Counted from the first letter of the stretch, positions 15,129 to 23,406 are shown. The stretch: 31,592 nucleotides of DNA from VGDP01 sp040905845 (GCA_040905845.1 JBBDQV010000121.1:1-31592); one strand, 5' to 3'. The notes: generated by a model from the sequence alone, not told the origin. Translations and numbers: made by a program.

Positions 15129-16179
15129 CCGCGTCGTGGCCGAGACGACTCGGCCTCGCTGTCGCCGTCGCGCTGCTCGTCGCGGTGCTGGCGACCGCCA
15201 ACCTGGGCGAGGCCGCGCGGCTGGTGGCGGCGACCGGGTGGGGCGTGCTCGCCGTGTTCGCTCTTTCGGCGGCAGTGCCTGCAATCGATACGATAACCTG
15301 GGCGCTGGCGCTCGAACCCGGCGGTTGGACCCCGCGACGGTCGCTGCATCTCTTTAACGCGCGGCTGGTCGGCGAGGCGTTCAACGCCGTGCTGCCCGCC
15401 GCGGGCTTCGGCGGCGAGCCGATCAAGGCGGTGCTCCTCGCGCGGCGTCTGGACGTCGGCTACCACCAGGGCAGCGCCTCGATCGTGCTCGCGCGCGTCG
15501 TCAACATGCTGGCGCTCATCCCGTTCCTGATCGTCGGGGTCGCGTTGATCCCGACGTTGCCGCCGCTGCCCGCCGGCTTCGCGTGGCTCGCGGCCGGCGG
15601 CGTCCTGTGGTTCGCGCTCGCCACGCTGGTCCTGTTCGCGTTCACGCGCTTTCCGTTGTCCTCCGGGTTCGCGGCGTGGGGGGGTGGCTCGCGCGGCGCC
15701 GTTTCGGCCGCGGCGCGAGCCGCCTGATCGGGCATCTGGGCGTCGTCGAGCTACGGTTCCGCGTCTTCTACGCCGAGCATCGCGGCCGGTTCCTCGCCGC
15801 CGTCGCCCTTTCGATCGTCCAATGGATCGTCGGCGCGCTCGAGGTCTGGCTGATCCTCGCGCTGATCGGCCGGCCGGTCTCGCTGCCCGAGGCGTGGCTG
15901 GTCGAATCGGTCGCCCAAGTGGTGCGCGCCGCCGGGTTCCTGATCCCCTCGGGCCTCGGGGCGCAGGAAGGCGCGCTGCTGCTCGTCGTCCGGCTGCTCA
16001 CCGGCTCGGATGGCGCCGGCCTCGCGCTCGCCCTCGTGCGCCGGCTGCGCGAGCTCGTCTGGATCGTGGCGGGATTGCTGCTCGCGCTCGCCTACGGCGT
16101 CGCGCCGGGCACGGCGCGGCGGGCAGTCGCCGCGCACCATGACGACCCATCCTCGGCGGAGCACGGTCGAGGTCGATGA
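15125..16179 (+). pseudogene. Lysylphosphatidylglycerol synthase TM-type (flippase-like) protein, frameshifted at a G7 run
   Basis: Two overlapping frames together encode about 350 residues of a multi-pass membrane protein of the LPG_synthase_TM (UPF0104-like) family, related to the flippase domain of MprF. Frame one starts at GTG 15125 (overlapping the previous stop) and contains FNARLVGEAFNAVLPAAGFGGEP, the family's core motif, before stopping at 15727. The rest, from about 15684 to 16179 in another frame, contains GALEVWLILALIGRP, SVAQVVRAAGFLIPSGLGAQEG and LVRRLRELVW, also family hallmarks. The break coincides with seven G residues at 15677-15683; one additional G would restore the frame. 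It could be a sequencing undercall, a recent mutation, phase variation or a -1 frameshift site. Probable role: moving a lipid product of the preceding enzyme across the inner membrane. Confidence 0.82.
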
Positions 16180-16273
16180 TCGGGGCAAGGGACCGGCGGC
16201 GTTGGCTGCGGGTCATCGTCGAATCGGATGGGGAAACCGTGCACAATGCGTTCTGGGACAGGAGTTTCCGGCC

Positions 16274-16528
16274 ATGATCCCCGAGCCGAATATTCGCTAT
16301 TACGCCGAGACGGATACCATGGCGATCGAACTTCGCCCGTGGCCCTCTCAGCCCGACGTCGATATGGACAAGGTCGGCGGCGAGGACGCCGGCGAGGACC
16401 TGGTGGTCCACTATGCGCCGGACGGCGAGCCGTGGCTGTGGGAGATCGAGCACGCCTCGCGCCATCCCGAGCACATTGTCGCGGCGCTCGAGCACATCCG
16501 CCGGCGCGGCACCCTGGCGGCGGAGTGA
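16274..16528 (+). CDS. DUF2283 domain protein
   Basis: An 84-residue protein with the DUF2283 pattern: IRYYAETDTMAIEL at the N-terminus, a central acidic stretch ending in EDLVVHYAPDG, then LWEIEHASRH. Families of this type are small beta-rich proteins of unknown function, sometimes seen with toxin-like genes. The ATG at 16274 has AGGAG nine bases upstream. No partner is adjacent on the same strand; the Doc toxin gene 118 bases further is on the opposite strand and converges. Confidence 0.75.
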   Translation: MIPEPNIRYYAETDTMAIELRPWPSQPDVDMDKVGGEDAGEDLVVHYAPDGEPWLWEIEHASRHPEHIVAALEHIRRRGTLAAE

Positions 16529-16645
16529 AGCCGACTGGGTGACGGATGTAGAGATGACGGTCGATACATCTCTGAAACAACGCATCCTCTACGCGTCGGG
16601 GCAGTACCGAGCTTGCCGACCTGAACCGAGCGGATGTCCAGACTT

Positions 16646-17038
16646 TCAAAAAGTTGAGGTGGTGGTGAGCCAGCCGGCGAAGTCCGCTTCGGACACCGTG
16701 CCCTCGGCCAAGCGCACCATGACTTCGACGATCTCCGGCTGGGGCGGGCCACACGCGACGCCGTTGAGCGCGAGGAACGTGACGGCCACGACGTAGGCGG
16801 TCCGTTTGTTGCCGTCAACGAAGACGTGGCCTCTGGCGATGCCGAAGGCGTAAGCGGCCGCGAGACGGAAGAGGCCGGGTCGCTGCACCTCGTAGTGCCA
16901 GGCGTTCAGGGGTCTCGCCAGGGCCGCCCGCAGCACGCCCGGATCGCGCGCGCCGCCTGCGAGGCCGCCGAAGGTCGCGACGAGTTGTTCGTTGATGGCG
17001 ACGGCTTGGCGTTCGTCGATCCAGACCGGCTCATTCAC
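16646..17038 (-). CDS. doc: Doc-type toxin (Fic/DOC family, death-on-curing)
   Basis: A 130-residue Fic-fold toxin. The active-site motif HVFVDGNKRTA (residues 71-81, with H71, D75, N77 and K78) matches Doc rather than adenylylating Fic proteins, since it ends in K-R-T. Doc enzymes phosphorylate elongation factor Tu and stop translation. LRAALARPLNAWHYE and AAAYAFGIARGH are typical family segments. The start is GTG at 17038, overlapping the antitoxin stop by four bases (GTGA). The pair is therefore a two-gene module with antitoxin first. All key residues are intact. Confidence 0.92.
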   Translation of the reverse strand: MNEPVWIDERQAVAINEQLVATFGGLAGGARDPGVLRAALARPLNAWHYEVQRPGLFRLAAAYAFGIARGHVFVDGNKRTAYVVAVTFLALNGVACGPPQPEIVEVMVRLAEGTVSEADFAGWLTTTSTF

Positions 17039-17259
17039 TGCTTGGCGAGCGCTTTGAGCGCGTCGCGATCCCGCGCCATGACCTCACGCGCCGTTTCCAT
17101 CGCCTTCTCGAACGCAGGGTCGTAGGGCGTGACGAGGACGCCGTGGGTGGTCTCGACGGCGTAAAGCTCGTCGCCCTCTTTGACGTTTAACCGCGCCAGC
17201 ACGTCTCTGGGCCAGATGGTGCTCAGCGAATTGCCGGTTCGCCTGATCTTGAGCTTCAT
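17035..17259 (-). CDS. AbrB/MazE-type antitoxin of the Doc module
   Basis: A 74-residue antitoxin. The first 45 residues (MKLKIRRTGNSLSTIWPRDVLARLNVKEGDEL) form the swapped-hairpin SpoVT/AbrB DNA-binding domain. The remainder is a charged helix likely to bind and block the toxin. ATG 17259 is chosen because GGAG lies eight bases upstream and homologues start MKLKI; an upstream in-frame ATG at 17274 is weaker. The classic Doc partner is Phd, but AbrB-type antitoxins with Doc are also known. Probably autoregulated through the palindrome upstream. Confidence 0.9.
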   Translation of the reverse strand: MKLKIRRTGNSLSTIWPRDVLARLNVKEGDELYAVETTHGVLVTPYDPAFEKAMETAREVMARDRDALKALAKQ

Positions 17260-17286
17260 CGCCGTCTCCAACATGTTAGTAACGAA

Positions 17287-17304
17287 ATAATAACACATAT
17301 TATA
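17287..17304 (-). promoter_or_regulatory. AT-rich promoter and candidate operator of the toxin-antitoxin module
   Basis: A TATAAT -10 box (17299-17304 on the minus strand) overlaps a perfect inverted repeat with 6-base arms (ATAATA at 17287-17292, TATTAT at 17298-17303, spacer of five). Binding of the antitoxin here would cover the -10 element. No good -35 is visible. The stretch is sharply AT-rich compared with its surroundings. Confidence 0.55.
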
Positions 17305-17368
17305 ACTTCTGTAATTCGAATCTCCTGCCAATTCGGAGTCAATCCGTCAGGCACCGTCTCGCTCTACC

Positions 17369-18181
17369 CTACAGATACGCCTCGATGATCTCTCTGATCT
17401 TGGCGTTGACGACCTCCGGCTTGTGGCCGCGCAGAGAAAGGTGTGCGAGGCCCTCGAGCAGGTGGAAGTGCCCGTCCCCCGCGGCCTCCGCGATGCGCCG
17501 ACCATGCGCGGGCGGGGTCTGCATGTCGTGGCTGAACGCGATGACGTGGATCGGCACGCGGCAGCCGGGCAGCCGGTCGAGCGCGACGTAGTCGAGGCAG
17601 GCCTGCCACTGCGCGGCGAGCTCGGCGCCGTCGCGCTCGCCGTAGCTGGCCGCGACGAACGGTCGCACCTTGGCCCATAGCGCATCGTCGCCCAACACCT
17701 CGGGCGGGTACATGAGCACGGCGTAGTGGGCGACGGCCATGGCCTCGGGCAGGCTGCCGCCCGCGCGCCGGAACGCGATCTCGGCCTCCTCCCACTCGCG
17801 CAGGTACCCGGTGTTGCGCCCCGAGGCGCCCATCGGGATCGCGCAGCGCACCAGCTCCGGATAGCTCAGCGCCAGCTCCTGCACGATCTTCGCGCCCATG
17901 GAGAGACCGACCAGGAACACCGGCGGGGCGGTGACCGCGCGGATCAGCTCGGCGCAGTCGGCGGCGAAGTCCTCGATCGTCCACGGCGGCGGCACCAGCG
18001 CGCGAGTCTGGCCGGCGCCGCGCGGGTCATAGGTCGTGTTGCGGAAATCGGCGCGGAACGCGGCGACCTGGTCGACCCAGTCGGCGCCGACATTGTCGCC
18101 GCCCGGTATCCAGACGATGTCGGGGCCGCTCCCCACCCGCTCGTAAAAGAGCTCGGCGCCGGCGCAACGTAGCGTGGCCAT
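17369..18181 (-). CDS. Alpha/beta-hydrolase
   Basis: A 270-residue alpha/beta-hydrolase fold protein. The nucleophile elbow VGLSMGAK puts the serine at residue 94; YDPRGAGQT supplies the oxyanion-region strand-turn. The late DMQTPP and GLAHLSLRGH segments hold the likely acid and histidine. Closest in style to 3-oxoadipate enol-lactonase or general esterases, but the substrate cannot be named. The ATG at 18181 is chosen for the GGGAGGGG sequence just upstream; the frame is open further. It follows the GT-C gene by 53 bases on the same strand. Confidence 0.88.
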   Translation of the reverse strand: MATLRCAGAELFYERVGSGPDIVWIPGGDNVGADWVDQVAAFRADFRNTTYDPRGAGQTRALVPPPWTIEDFAADCAELIRAVTAPPVFLVGLSMGAKIVQELALSYPELVRCAIPMGASGRNTGYLREWEEAEIAFRRAGGSLPEAMAVAHYAVLMYPPEVLGDDALWAKVRPFVAASYGERDGAELAAQWQACLDYVALDRLPGCRVPIHVIAFSHDMQTPPAHGRRIAEAAGDGHFHLLEGLAHLSLRGHKPEVVNAKIREIIEAYL

Positions 18182-18234
18182 GGGTCCCCTCCCCCCGGGT
18201 GCCGCGCCCATTGGGGCCGACGGCGTCGTCGCGG

Positions 18235-20055
18235 TCAATCGCCTCCCACCCACTCGTAGACGACGAACGTTTCGGCGATCGGGACCGGCAGGCTCACGGG
18301 CGCGAGCCATGCGGGTGGCGTGCCGGCGAGCAGCCTGCGATAGAGCGTGTCAGGCGCGGCCGAGATCGGCGCCCAGGCGCCGGCATCGGCGTAGGGCATC
18401 ACGCGGCACAACACGATGACGCCCACGCCGCGCCGATCGATCACCGCCAGCGCGGCGGCATCGTCACGCGCGGCGAGCACCGTGAGCGTGTCCACGATGC
18501 CATCGCGATCGTCGTGGTAGGGCGCCGAAACGACGTCGTAGCCGGTGCGCCACAAGAGCTCGGAGCCGGGGTAGACGTGGCTTAGCACGATGGGCCGGTC
18601 GGCCGCCGGCCGCCGGGCCTCGAGCGCGGCGGCGAGCGCGTCCCACGGGCACGGATCGTTGACCACCGGCAGCGCTTCGCGATGAGGCGCGGCAACCAGC
18701 GCCGAGGCCACCACGTGCCAGCCGACCAGGACGATCGCCGCGGCGATGCGCGTCGCGGCCTCCGGCACCCGCGGCGCCGGGCCACGCAAGGGCGCCAGCA
18801 CGGCCGCGACGGCGGCGGCCCACGGCACGACCATCAGGGCCTCGACGAAGGGGGCGACGCGCATGTGCCTGAGCGCGAGCGGCAGGTAGATCACCATGCC
18901 GAGCGCCAGCAGCAGATAGGCGTCGCGGCGCCGGCCGTGCCACACGGCCGATGGCAAGGCGACGACGACCGGCCCGAGGAAGAACAAGAGCCGCGCGGTC
19001 GCGAGCCAGTCGGTCGGCCACAGCGGCCGAAGCTCCGAGACGTCGGCCATCAGGAGCGCATCGATCTCGGGCGTCAGGTTGCCGAACGGCCCGACGAAAA
19101 AACCCGGAAAGCCGAGCGCCATGACCAGCGCGACCAGCGCGGCCGACGAAGCGCCGGTCAGCGCGCGGCCGCGCAACGTCGCCGTTCGGGCGACGAGCGG
19201 ACGCCAGGCGGCGACCGCGCGCGTCGTCGCGGCCATGGCCAGGGCGAGGACGACGTGGACGACCGAGACTTTGTCGTAGTCGACGGTCAGCCAGCCCGCC
19301 AAGGGCCGCTCGGCGATCAGCGCCAGGGTGGTGCCGAGCGCGAATGCGGCGCAGAAGCCCGCGAGCGCCCGCGCCCCGCCGTCGCGGAGCCACAGCAGAC
19401 CGAGCGCCGTGACCGCGACGAGCACGACGAGTAGCGCCTCGGCACTGACCCACAGGGCCAGGGCCGCGATCGACCCGGCGGCCACGGGCCAGCACCGCCG
19501 GGACGGACGATCGAACCCTTCGGCCAGCGTCGCCACGACCGCGAGCAGCAGGGTGATCTGCAAGGCGTGGTGATCGCCGCGCCCGAGCTGGAAGAAGCTG
19601 TAGAGCCCCGACTGGGCGAGGAACAGGATGGCGGCGAGCAGCGCGGCGCCCGGGCCGGCCAACCTGCGCCCCAGCGCGACGACCAGCGCCACCGCCGCCA
19701 CTTGGAGGAGCGGGCCCGACAGCGCCGCCGCCCAGAAGAGCGCCGTCCGGAAGTCGGTGATGAGGGTTCCGGCCCACGCGCTCGCCAGCAGCAGCGCATC
19801 GAGCGGGCGCGACCACGGCAGCGTCGAGCCGTAGGGCGCGTTGGTGCGCGCCACCCGTTCCGAATACCAGTCCCCACTCGCCGCGAGCTCGGCCACGCGC
19901 ACGAGCCGCATGTAGGCATCGGGATCGAACAGCCGACCTTGGTTGGCGACCGTGAGCCCGGCCGCGTAGAGCGCGCCGTGCAGGGCGAGCGGCAGGAACG
20001 CGGCGAGCCAGACCCACCGCGCGGCGACGGACGACGAGGTATCGGGCCTGGTCAC
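18235..20055 (-). CDS. GT-C fold membrane glycosyltransferase, STT3/PglB-like
   Basis: A 606-residue polytopic membrane protein with about a dozen hydrophobic segments and a soluble C-terminal portion of about 150 residues. FDPDAYMRL at residues 43-51, just after the first membrane segment, resembles the external-loop acidic motif of oligosaccharyltransferases. GRGDHHALQ at 158-166 resembles their second metal-binding loop. These features fit the GT-C superfamily, which transfers sugars from polyprenyl-linked donors on the periplasmic side. The sequence is divergent, so STT3 activity is not certain and a related mannosyl- or arabinosyltransferase is possible. Start is GTG 20055 with a weak ribosome binding site. 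The family-2 glycosyltransferase gene lies directly upstream on the same strand. Confidence 0.7.
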   Translation of the reverse strand: MTRPDTSSSVAARWVWLAAFLPLALHGALYAAGLTVANQGRLFDPDAYMRLVRVAELAASGDWYSERVARTNAPYGSTLPWSRPLDALLLASAWAGTLITDFRTALFWAAALSGPLLQVAAVALVVALGRRLAGPGAALLAAILFLAQSGLYSFFQLGRGDHHALQITLLLAVVATLAEGFDRPSRRCWPVAAGSIAALALWVSAEALLVVLVAVTALGLLWLRDGGARALAGFCAAFALGTTLALIAERPLAGWLTVDYDKVSVVHVVLALAMAATTRAVAAWRPLVARTATLRGRALTGASSAALVALVMALGFPGFFVGPFGNLTPEIDALLMADVSELRPLWPTDWLATARLLFFLGPVVVALPSAVWHGRRRDAYLLLALGMVIYLPLALRHMRVAPFVEALMVVPWAAAVAAVLAPLRGPAPRVPEAATRIAAAIVLVGWHVVASALVAAPHREALPVVNDPCPWDALAAALEARRPAADRPIVLSHVYPGSELLWRTGYDVVSAPYHDDRDGIVDTLTVLAARDDAAALAVIDRRGVGVIVLCRVMPYADAGAWAPISAAPDTLYRRLLAGTPPAWLAPVSLPVPIAETFVVYEWVGGD

Positions 20056-20145
20056 GTTCTGGATGTCCAGCGTTGGCGACCGTTGTCGCCCAACGTGGTT
20101 AACGAGACGTCAACGCTCCCGGCCTAAACCTTGGAGGCAACGGGT

Positions 20146-21090
20146 TCAACGGTACACGGTCTGGCCGATCGTCCGGTCCCGCAGTGCGGCCAGGGCGCCC
20201 GGAACCTCCATGGCATGGACAACGAGCGCCAGCAGCATGGCGTACGGCACCTGCCACGGCTTGACGTCGTAATGGCGCGCGACGGTCACGCACTTCCACA
20301 GACTGATCAGCACCCGGCCCGCGTAAAAGATCGGGATGCCGGCCTCGCCGAGCCGCACGACCCACGAGAACGGGATGCTCGGGTCGCGCCTGCGCACGGT
20401 GATCAATCCGTGGGCCATGGCCGCGCGGGCGTCCCTTTCCATGTCCCAGCCCTCGAAGTCGTGGATCACGACCATGCCGGGCTCGAACAACAGGGCCCCG
20501 CCCGAACGCAGGATGGCCTGGGCCTGAAGGCGCGAAGCGAAGGCGCCCTCATCCTCGGGAAGCGGAGCCGCCAGGTATGCATCACGCCGATAGGCCGCGT
20601 TGTTGTTCGAAATGCGCACGATGTCGCAACGACGACCGTCATCCACGTAGGAACGGAGCAGAAGTGCCAGGCAACGCTCCGTCAGCGTCCTGCCGGGATA
20701 CCGCGTCAGCCCGCTGACGACCGCCGCGTCCGGGCGACGTTCGAAGGCCTGGAGGCACGACCCTATCCAACTCTCGGCCGGTACGCAGTCGGCATCGATC
20801 AGGCATACCGTCGCGGCCTTGGCCGCCCTCACTCCTTCGTTCTTCAGGCCGTAGGACGATGTCCGGCACGACGGGACGATCCTCAGCCCCGGCACGATAT
20901 ACTCGAGGTCGGGCGGCAATCGCTCGAGGTAGCGCTCGTTTTCCACCAGCAGCACCTCGAAGGCGCCCGAGGTGTACTGGCTCGCCAGCCCGCGCAGGGC
21001 CTTCCGGACGTCGTTCCAGGATTTTTCATCGCCGGCCTTGTAGTCCGAAACGAGAACGACGCTCGCGTCAAGCGTCATGGCGTTCACCAT
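20146..21090 (-). CDS. Glycosyltransferase family 2
   Basis: A 314-residue GT2-type glycosyltransferase. The N-terminal Rossmann-like half carries VVLVSDYKAGDEKSW, followed by SSYGLKNEGVRAAKAATVC and LIDADCVPAESW, where DAD is the nucleotide-sugar metal motif. IVRISNNNAAYRRDAY and EGAFASRLQAQ are the acceptor-side segments with the catalytic acidic residue. Hydrophobic C-terminal stretches suggest membrane association. The start is uncertain: ATG 21090 and ATG 21078 fit the domain, and a GTG at 21162 is also in frame. Predicted to transfer a sugar to a lipid or polysaccharide intermediate. Confidence 0.85.
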   Translation of the reverse strand: MVNAMTLDASVVLVSDYKAGDEKSWNDVRKALRGLASQYTSGAFEVLLVENERYLERLPPDLEYIVPGLRIVPSCRTSSYGLKNEGVRAAKAATVCLIDADCVPAESWIGSCLQAFERRPDAAVVSGLTRYPGRTLTERCLALLLRSYVDDGRRCDIVRISNNNAAYRRDAYLAAPLPEDEGAFASRLQAQAILRSGGALLFEPGMVVIHDFEGWDMERDARAAMAHGLITVRRRDPSIPFSWVVRLGEAGIPIFYAGRVLISLWKCVTVARHYDVKPWQVPYAMLLALVVHAMEVPGALAALRDRTIGQTVYR

Positions 21091-21195
21091 ATTGGCACGG
21101 CGGCCTCCGACGCCGATCACTGTTCGTTTGCCCAGTTCGAGACGTCGGACGGTCGAAAGCACGAACCATGCCGTCCGCGGCCCAGCCGGGCAGGC

Positions 21196-22065
21196 TCAGG
21201 CGGAAGGCCGCATTTGAATGAGCCCGTCCCGATCGCCGACCGAGACGCAGATGCTGGCGAGCACCCGGGCCTCGCCATAGGGCCACGGGCGACCCCGGTG
21301 CAGCGTCGCCCGTTCGTCCCATACCAGCACGTCGCCAGGCCGCCATCGGTGCGTGTAGACGTACGCGTCACAGGTAGCGAAGGCGACCAGCTCGTCGATC
21401 AGGGCCCGTCCTTCGAAGGCGGGCATGCCTTCGACGGCGCAGGCGTGCGAGGCGATGTAGAGCGCGTCCTCGCCGTTGACCGGGTTGCGCCAGACCGCGC
21501 GCCAGCACTGGTCCTGCCACATGGTGATGATGTCCTCGGCCGCGAGCGCCGCCGAGACCTTGGCGCGCGAGTGGGCGTAGCGATGACGCAGCACCGCGTG
21601 CCGCGCCTTGGCCTTGAGGCTTTCCGGCATGTCGCGCCACGCCGCGCGCGTCGAGGCCAGCTCGGTCTCGCCGCCGGTCGAAGGGACGACGCGCGCGACG
21701 AGTAGGTTGGCGAGCGCCGGGACCGGCAGAAAGGTGCTGTCGGTGTGCCAGAGCTGGTTGGCGACGAGCCGCATGACCTGGAGGTCGTTCTCGGGCGCGA
21801 CCGTGGCGTCGTCGCGCAGGTTGCTGAGGACGGACATGCTCGGCGGCGGCTTGTCGGGGCCCTTCGCCCGCACCTCGATCGGCCCGAACAGCGACCCGAA
21901 CGCCAGATGGGCCGCGTCGTCCAGTTCCTGGTCGCGGAACAGCAGCAGCGAATGCTCCTCGAACGCCGCGCGAATCTCCGGGTACCCTGATTCGCCCGTG
22001 ACTTGGCGCAAATCGACACCGTGGACCTCGACGCCGAAGCGGTCGTGCAACGCCGTCATTCGCAT
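21196..22065 (-). CDS. TauD/TfdA family dioxygenase
   Basis: A 289-residue Fe(II)/2-oxoglutarate-dependent oxygenase. The facial triad is visible as H107 and D109 in LWHTDSTF and H256 in TLHRGRPW; R267 in EARVLA is placed to bind 2-oxoglutarate. TGGETELAST and PGDVLVWDERAT are family signatures. It begins FGVEVHGVDL, as in TfdA and alpha-ketoglutarate-dependent 2,4-D dioxygenase-like enzymes. The ATG at 22065 has GGGAG six bases upstream. The substrate (sulfonate, phenoxyacid, carboxylic acid) is undetermined. It lies 42 bases downstream of tRNA-Gly on the same strand. Confidence 0.92.
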   Translation of the reverse strand: MRMTALHDRFGVEVHGVDLRQVTGESGYPEIRAAFEEHSLLLFRDQELDDAAHLAFGSLFGPIEVRAKGPDKPPPSMSVLSNLRDDATVAPENDLQVMRLVANQLWHTDSTFLPVPALANLLVARVVPSTGGETELASTRAAWRDMPESLKAKARHAVLRHRYAHSRAKVSAALAAEDIITMWQDQCWRAVWRNPVNGEDALYIASHACAVEGMPAFEGRALIDELVAFATCDAYVYTHRWRPGDVLVWDERATLHRGRPWPYGEARVLASICVSVGDRDGLIQMRPSA

Positions 22066-22107
22066 GGGTGGCTCCCTGAAGCGCGCGGCCATGTCCGGCC
22101 GGCAGAC

Positions 22108-22182
22108 TGGAGCGGGCGATGGGATTCGAACCCACGACCCCAACCTTGGCAAGGTTGTGCTCTACCTCTGAGCTACGCCCGC
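22108..22182 (-). tRNA. tRNA-Gly (GCC)
   Basis: Read on the minus strand, this folds as a standard cloverleaf. The acceptor stem GCGGGCG pairs with CGCCCGC, the D arm is GCTC/GAGC, and the anticodon stem CAACC/GGTTG encloses loop TTGCCAA with anticodon GCC. The T arm is GTGGG TTCGAAT CCCAT. The discriminator base is T and CCA is encoded (22108-22110). Confidence 0.97.
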
Positions 22183-22269
22183 TCGGTCTCTTGTGGGAGC
22201 GGCGGATATTCGTCCAAGCGGCCGGGCTTTGCAACCCTCGAAGCGCCGCTTGCGGGCGCCGGCGGCTGC

Positions 22270-22463
22270 GCTTAAGGTGGCGCCAGGACGGTTCCCGAGG
22301 GGGACGAAGACGGGAACGCGGTGGGGGCCGATCAGCTCGACCCAATCCGTGGCTGCGCCCGCAACTGTGAGCGGCGAGTTCGCATCCGACCTACGCCACC
22401 GGGGGCTCCGGGAAGGCAGGATGCGCGCATGGACCCGCGAGCCAGGAGACCTGCCGTCCTGAC
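22270..22463 (+). promoter_or_regulatory. Cobalamin (B12) riboswitch
   Basis: The leader contains the conserved core of a cobalamin riboswitch: CGCAACTGTGAGCGGCGAG near 22360-22378, GGGAAGGC near 22410, and the B12 box AGCCAGGAGACCTGCC at 22440-22455. It precedes cbtB by about 80 bases, so high cobalamin should lower cobalt uptake. The exact 5' limit of the aptamer is approximate. Confidence 0.93.
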
Positions 22464-22472
22464 GGACCCTGC

Positions 22473-22496
22473 GCGTGCGGCGGGACGGCCGCATGC
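22473..22496 (+). promoter_or_regulatory. Hairpin between riboswitch and cbtB
   Basis: A 9-base stem with one G-U pair (22473-22481 with 22488-22496, 6-base loop) follows the aptamer. It has no U run, so it is not a simple terminator. It may belong to the expression platform acting on translation or Rho access (inference). Confidence 0.45.
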
Positions 22497-22542
22497 GGAG
22501 ACCGTCTGCGGTTCACCGTTCGACCGTAGAGGGAAGTTTGCC

Positions 22543-22731
22543 ATGACCAACCATGTCATTTCGACGACCGAGTCGGCTGCTCGCCCAACTTCGTTAGTCC
22601 ACCTGCCCCAGGCGCTCGTCGCCGCCTTGCTCGGCGTCTTCATCGTGCTCGGCGTCGGCTTCGTGCCCGTTTCGGCGGTGCATAACTCCGCTCACGACAC
22701 GCGCCATTCGATCGCGTTCCCCTGCCACTAA
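22543..22731 (+). CDS. cbtB: Cobalt transporter small subunit CbtB
   Basis: A 62-residue protein with one membrane helix (AALLGVFIVLGVGFVPV) and a histidine-rich C-terminus, HNSAHDTRHSIAFPCH, the hallmark of CbtB. With CbtA it forms a predicted cobalt uptake system feeding B12 synthesis. The start ATG is preceded by AGAGGGAAG. It lies under a cobalamin riboswitch, which supports the assignment, and cbtA begins six bases after its stop. The terminal His/Cys residues probably bind cobalt. Confidence 0.92.
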   Translation: MTNHVISTTESAARPTSLVHLPQALVAALLGVFIVLGVGFVPVSAVHNSAHDTRHSIAFPCH

Positions 22732-22737
22732 GGGACC

Positions 22738-23406
22738 GTGTTCCAGCGCATCGCCCTCTCCGCGCTCGCCGCGGGGATCGTGGGCGGGCTCCTGATCACG
22801 CTGGTGCAGGGGCTCGCCGTCACGCCGCTCATCTTCGAGGCCGAGACCTACGAGGTTGCCGGCGACGCCGGACACGATCAAACCGACGAAGCGTGGGTAC
22901 CCGCGGACGGCCTGGAGCGCACGTTCTGGACCGGCGGCGCCAACGTGGTCAGCGGAGTCGGCTTCGCGCTGCTCCTCGGCGCCGGCTTCGCGCTCTCGGG
23001 CCGCGCCATCGACTGGAAGCGAGGTTTGCTGTGGGGCGCCGCGGGGTTCGCCGCGTTCGCCGCCCTGCCCGCATTGGGCTTGCCGCCCGAGCTGCCGGGC
23101 ACCGAGGCCGCGCCCCTGATCGAGCGCCAAATCTGGTGGCTGGCCACGGCGGCCTCGAGCGTCGGCGGCCTCGCCCTGCTCGCCTTCGCGTCCCGCCTGC
23201 CGTGGAAGGGCGCCGGTATCGTGCTGCTCTTCGTGCCGCACCTCATCGGCGCGCCCCAGCCCGAGCATCATGGCGGGCTCGCGCCGGCGGAGCTCGAGCG
23301 CGCGTTCATCACGGCCTCGCTCGCGGCCAATGCGCTGTTCTGGCTCGTGCTCGGCGCGCTCACCGGGCTCGCGTTCGACCGCCTGGGGCGGGCTCGCCCG
23401 ACCTAA
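22738..23406 (+). CDS. cbtA: Cobalt transporter CbtA
   Basis: A 222-residue membrane protein with about six hydrophobic segments, matching CbtA: N-terminal MFQRIALSALAAGIVGGLL, a soluble acidic loop (EAWVPADGLERTFWT) and the conserved VPHLIGAPQPEHHGG near residue 166. It starts with GTG six bases after the cbtB stop. The histidines in the last motif could handle the metal. The riboswitch upstream of cbtB controls both genes. Confidence 0.92.
   Translation: MFQRIALSALAAGIVGGLLITLVQGLAVTPLIFEAETYEVAGDAGHDQTDEAWVPADGLERTFWTGGANVVSGVGFALLLGAGFALSGRAIDWKRGLLWGAAGFAAFAALPALGLPPELPGTEAAPLIERQIWWLATAASSVGGLALLAFASRLPWKGAGIVLLFVPHLIGAPQPEHHGGLAPAELERAFITASLAANALFWLVLGALTGLAFDRLGRARPT

Noticed and set aside
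20070..20100. An imperfect hairpin between the GT2 and GT-C genes
   Set aside because: One arm has an extra base and there is no U run, so it is not a convincing terminator.
22108..22182. tRNA-Gly as an integration site for a genomic island
   Set aside because: No integrase and no direct repeat of the tRNA 3' end are visible in the window.
22321..22542. An upstream in-frame extension of CbtB beginning at 22321
   Set aside because: It would run through the riboswitch aptamer. CbtB homologues start at the ATG 22543, which has its own ribosome binding site.
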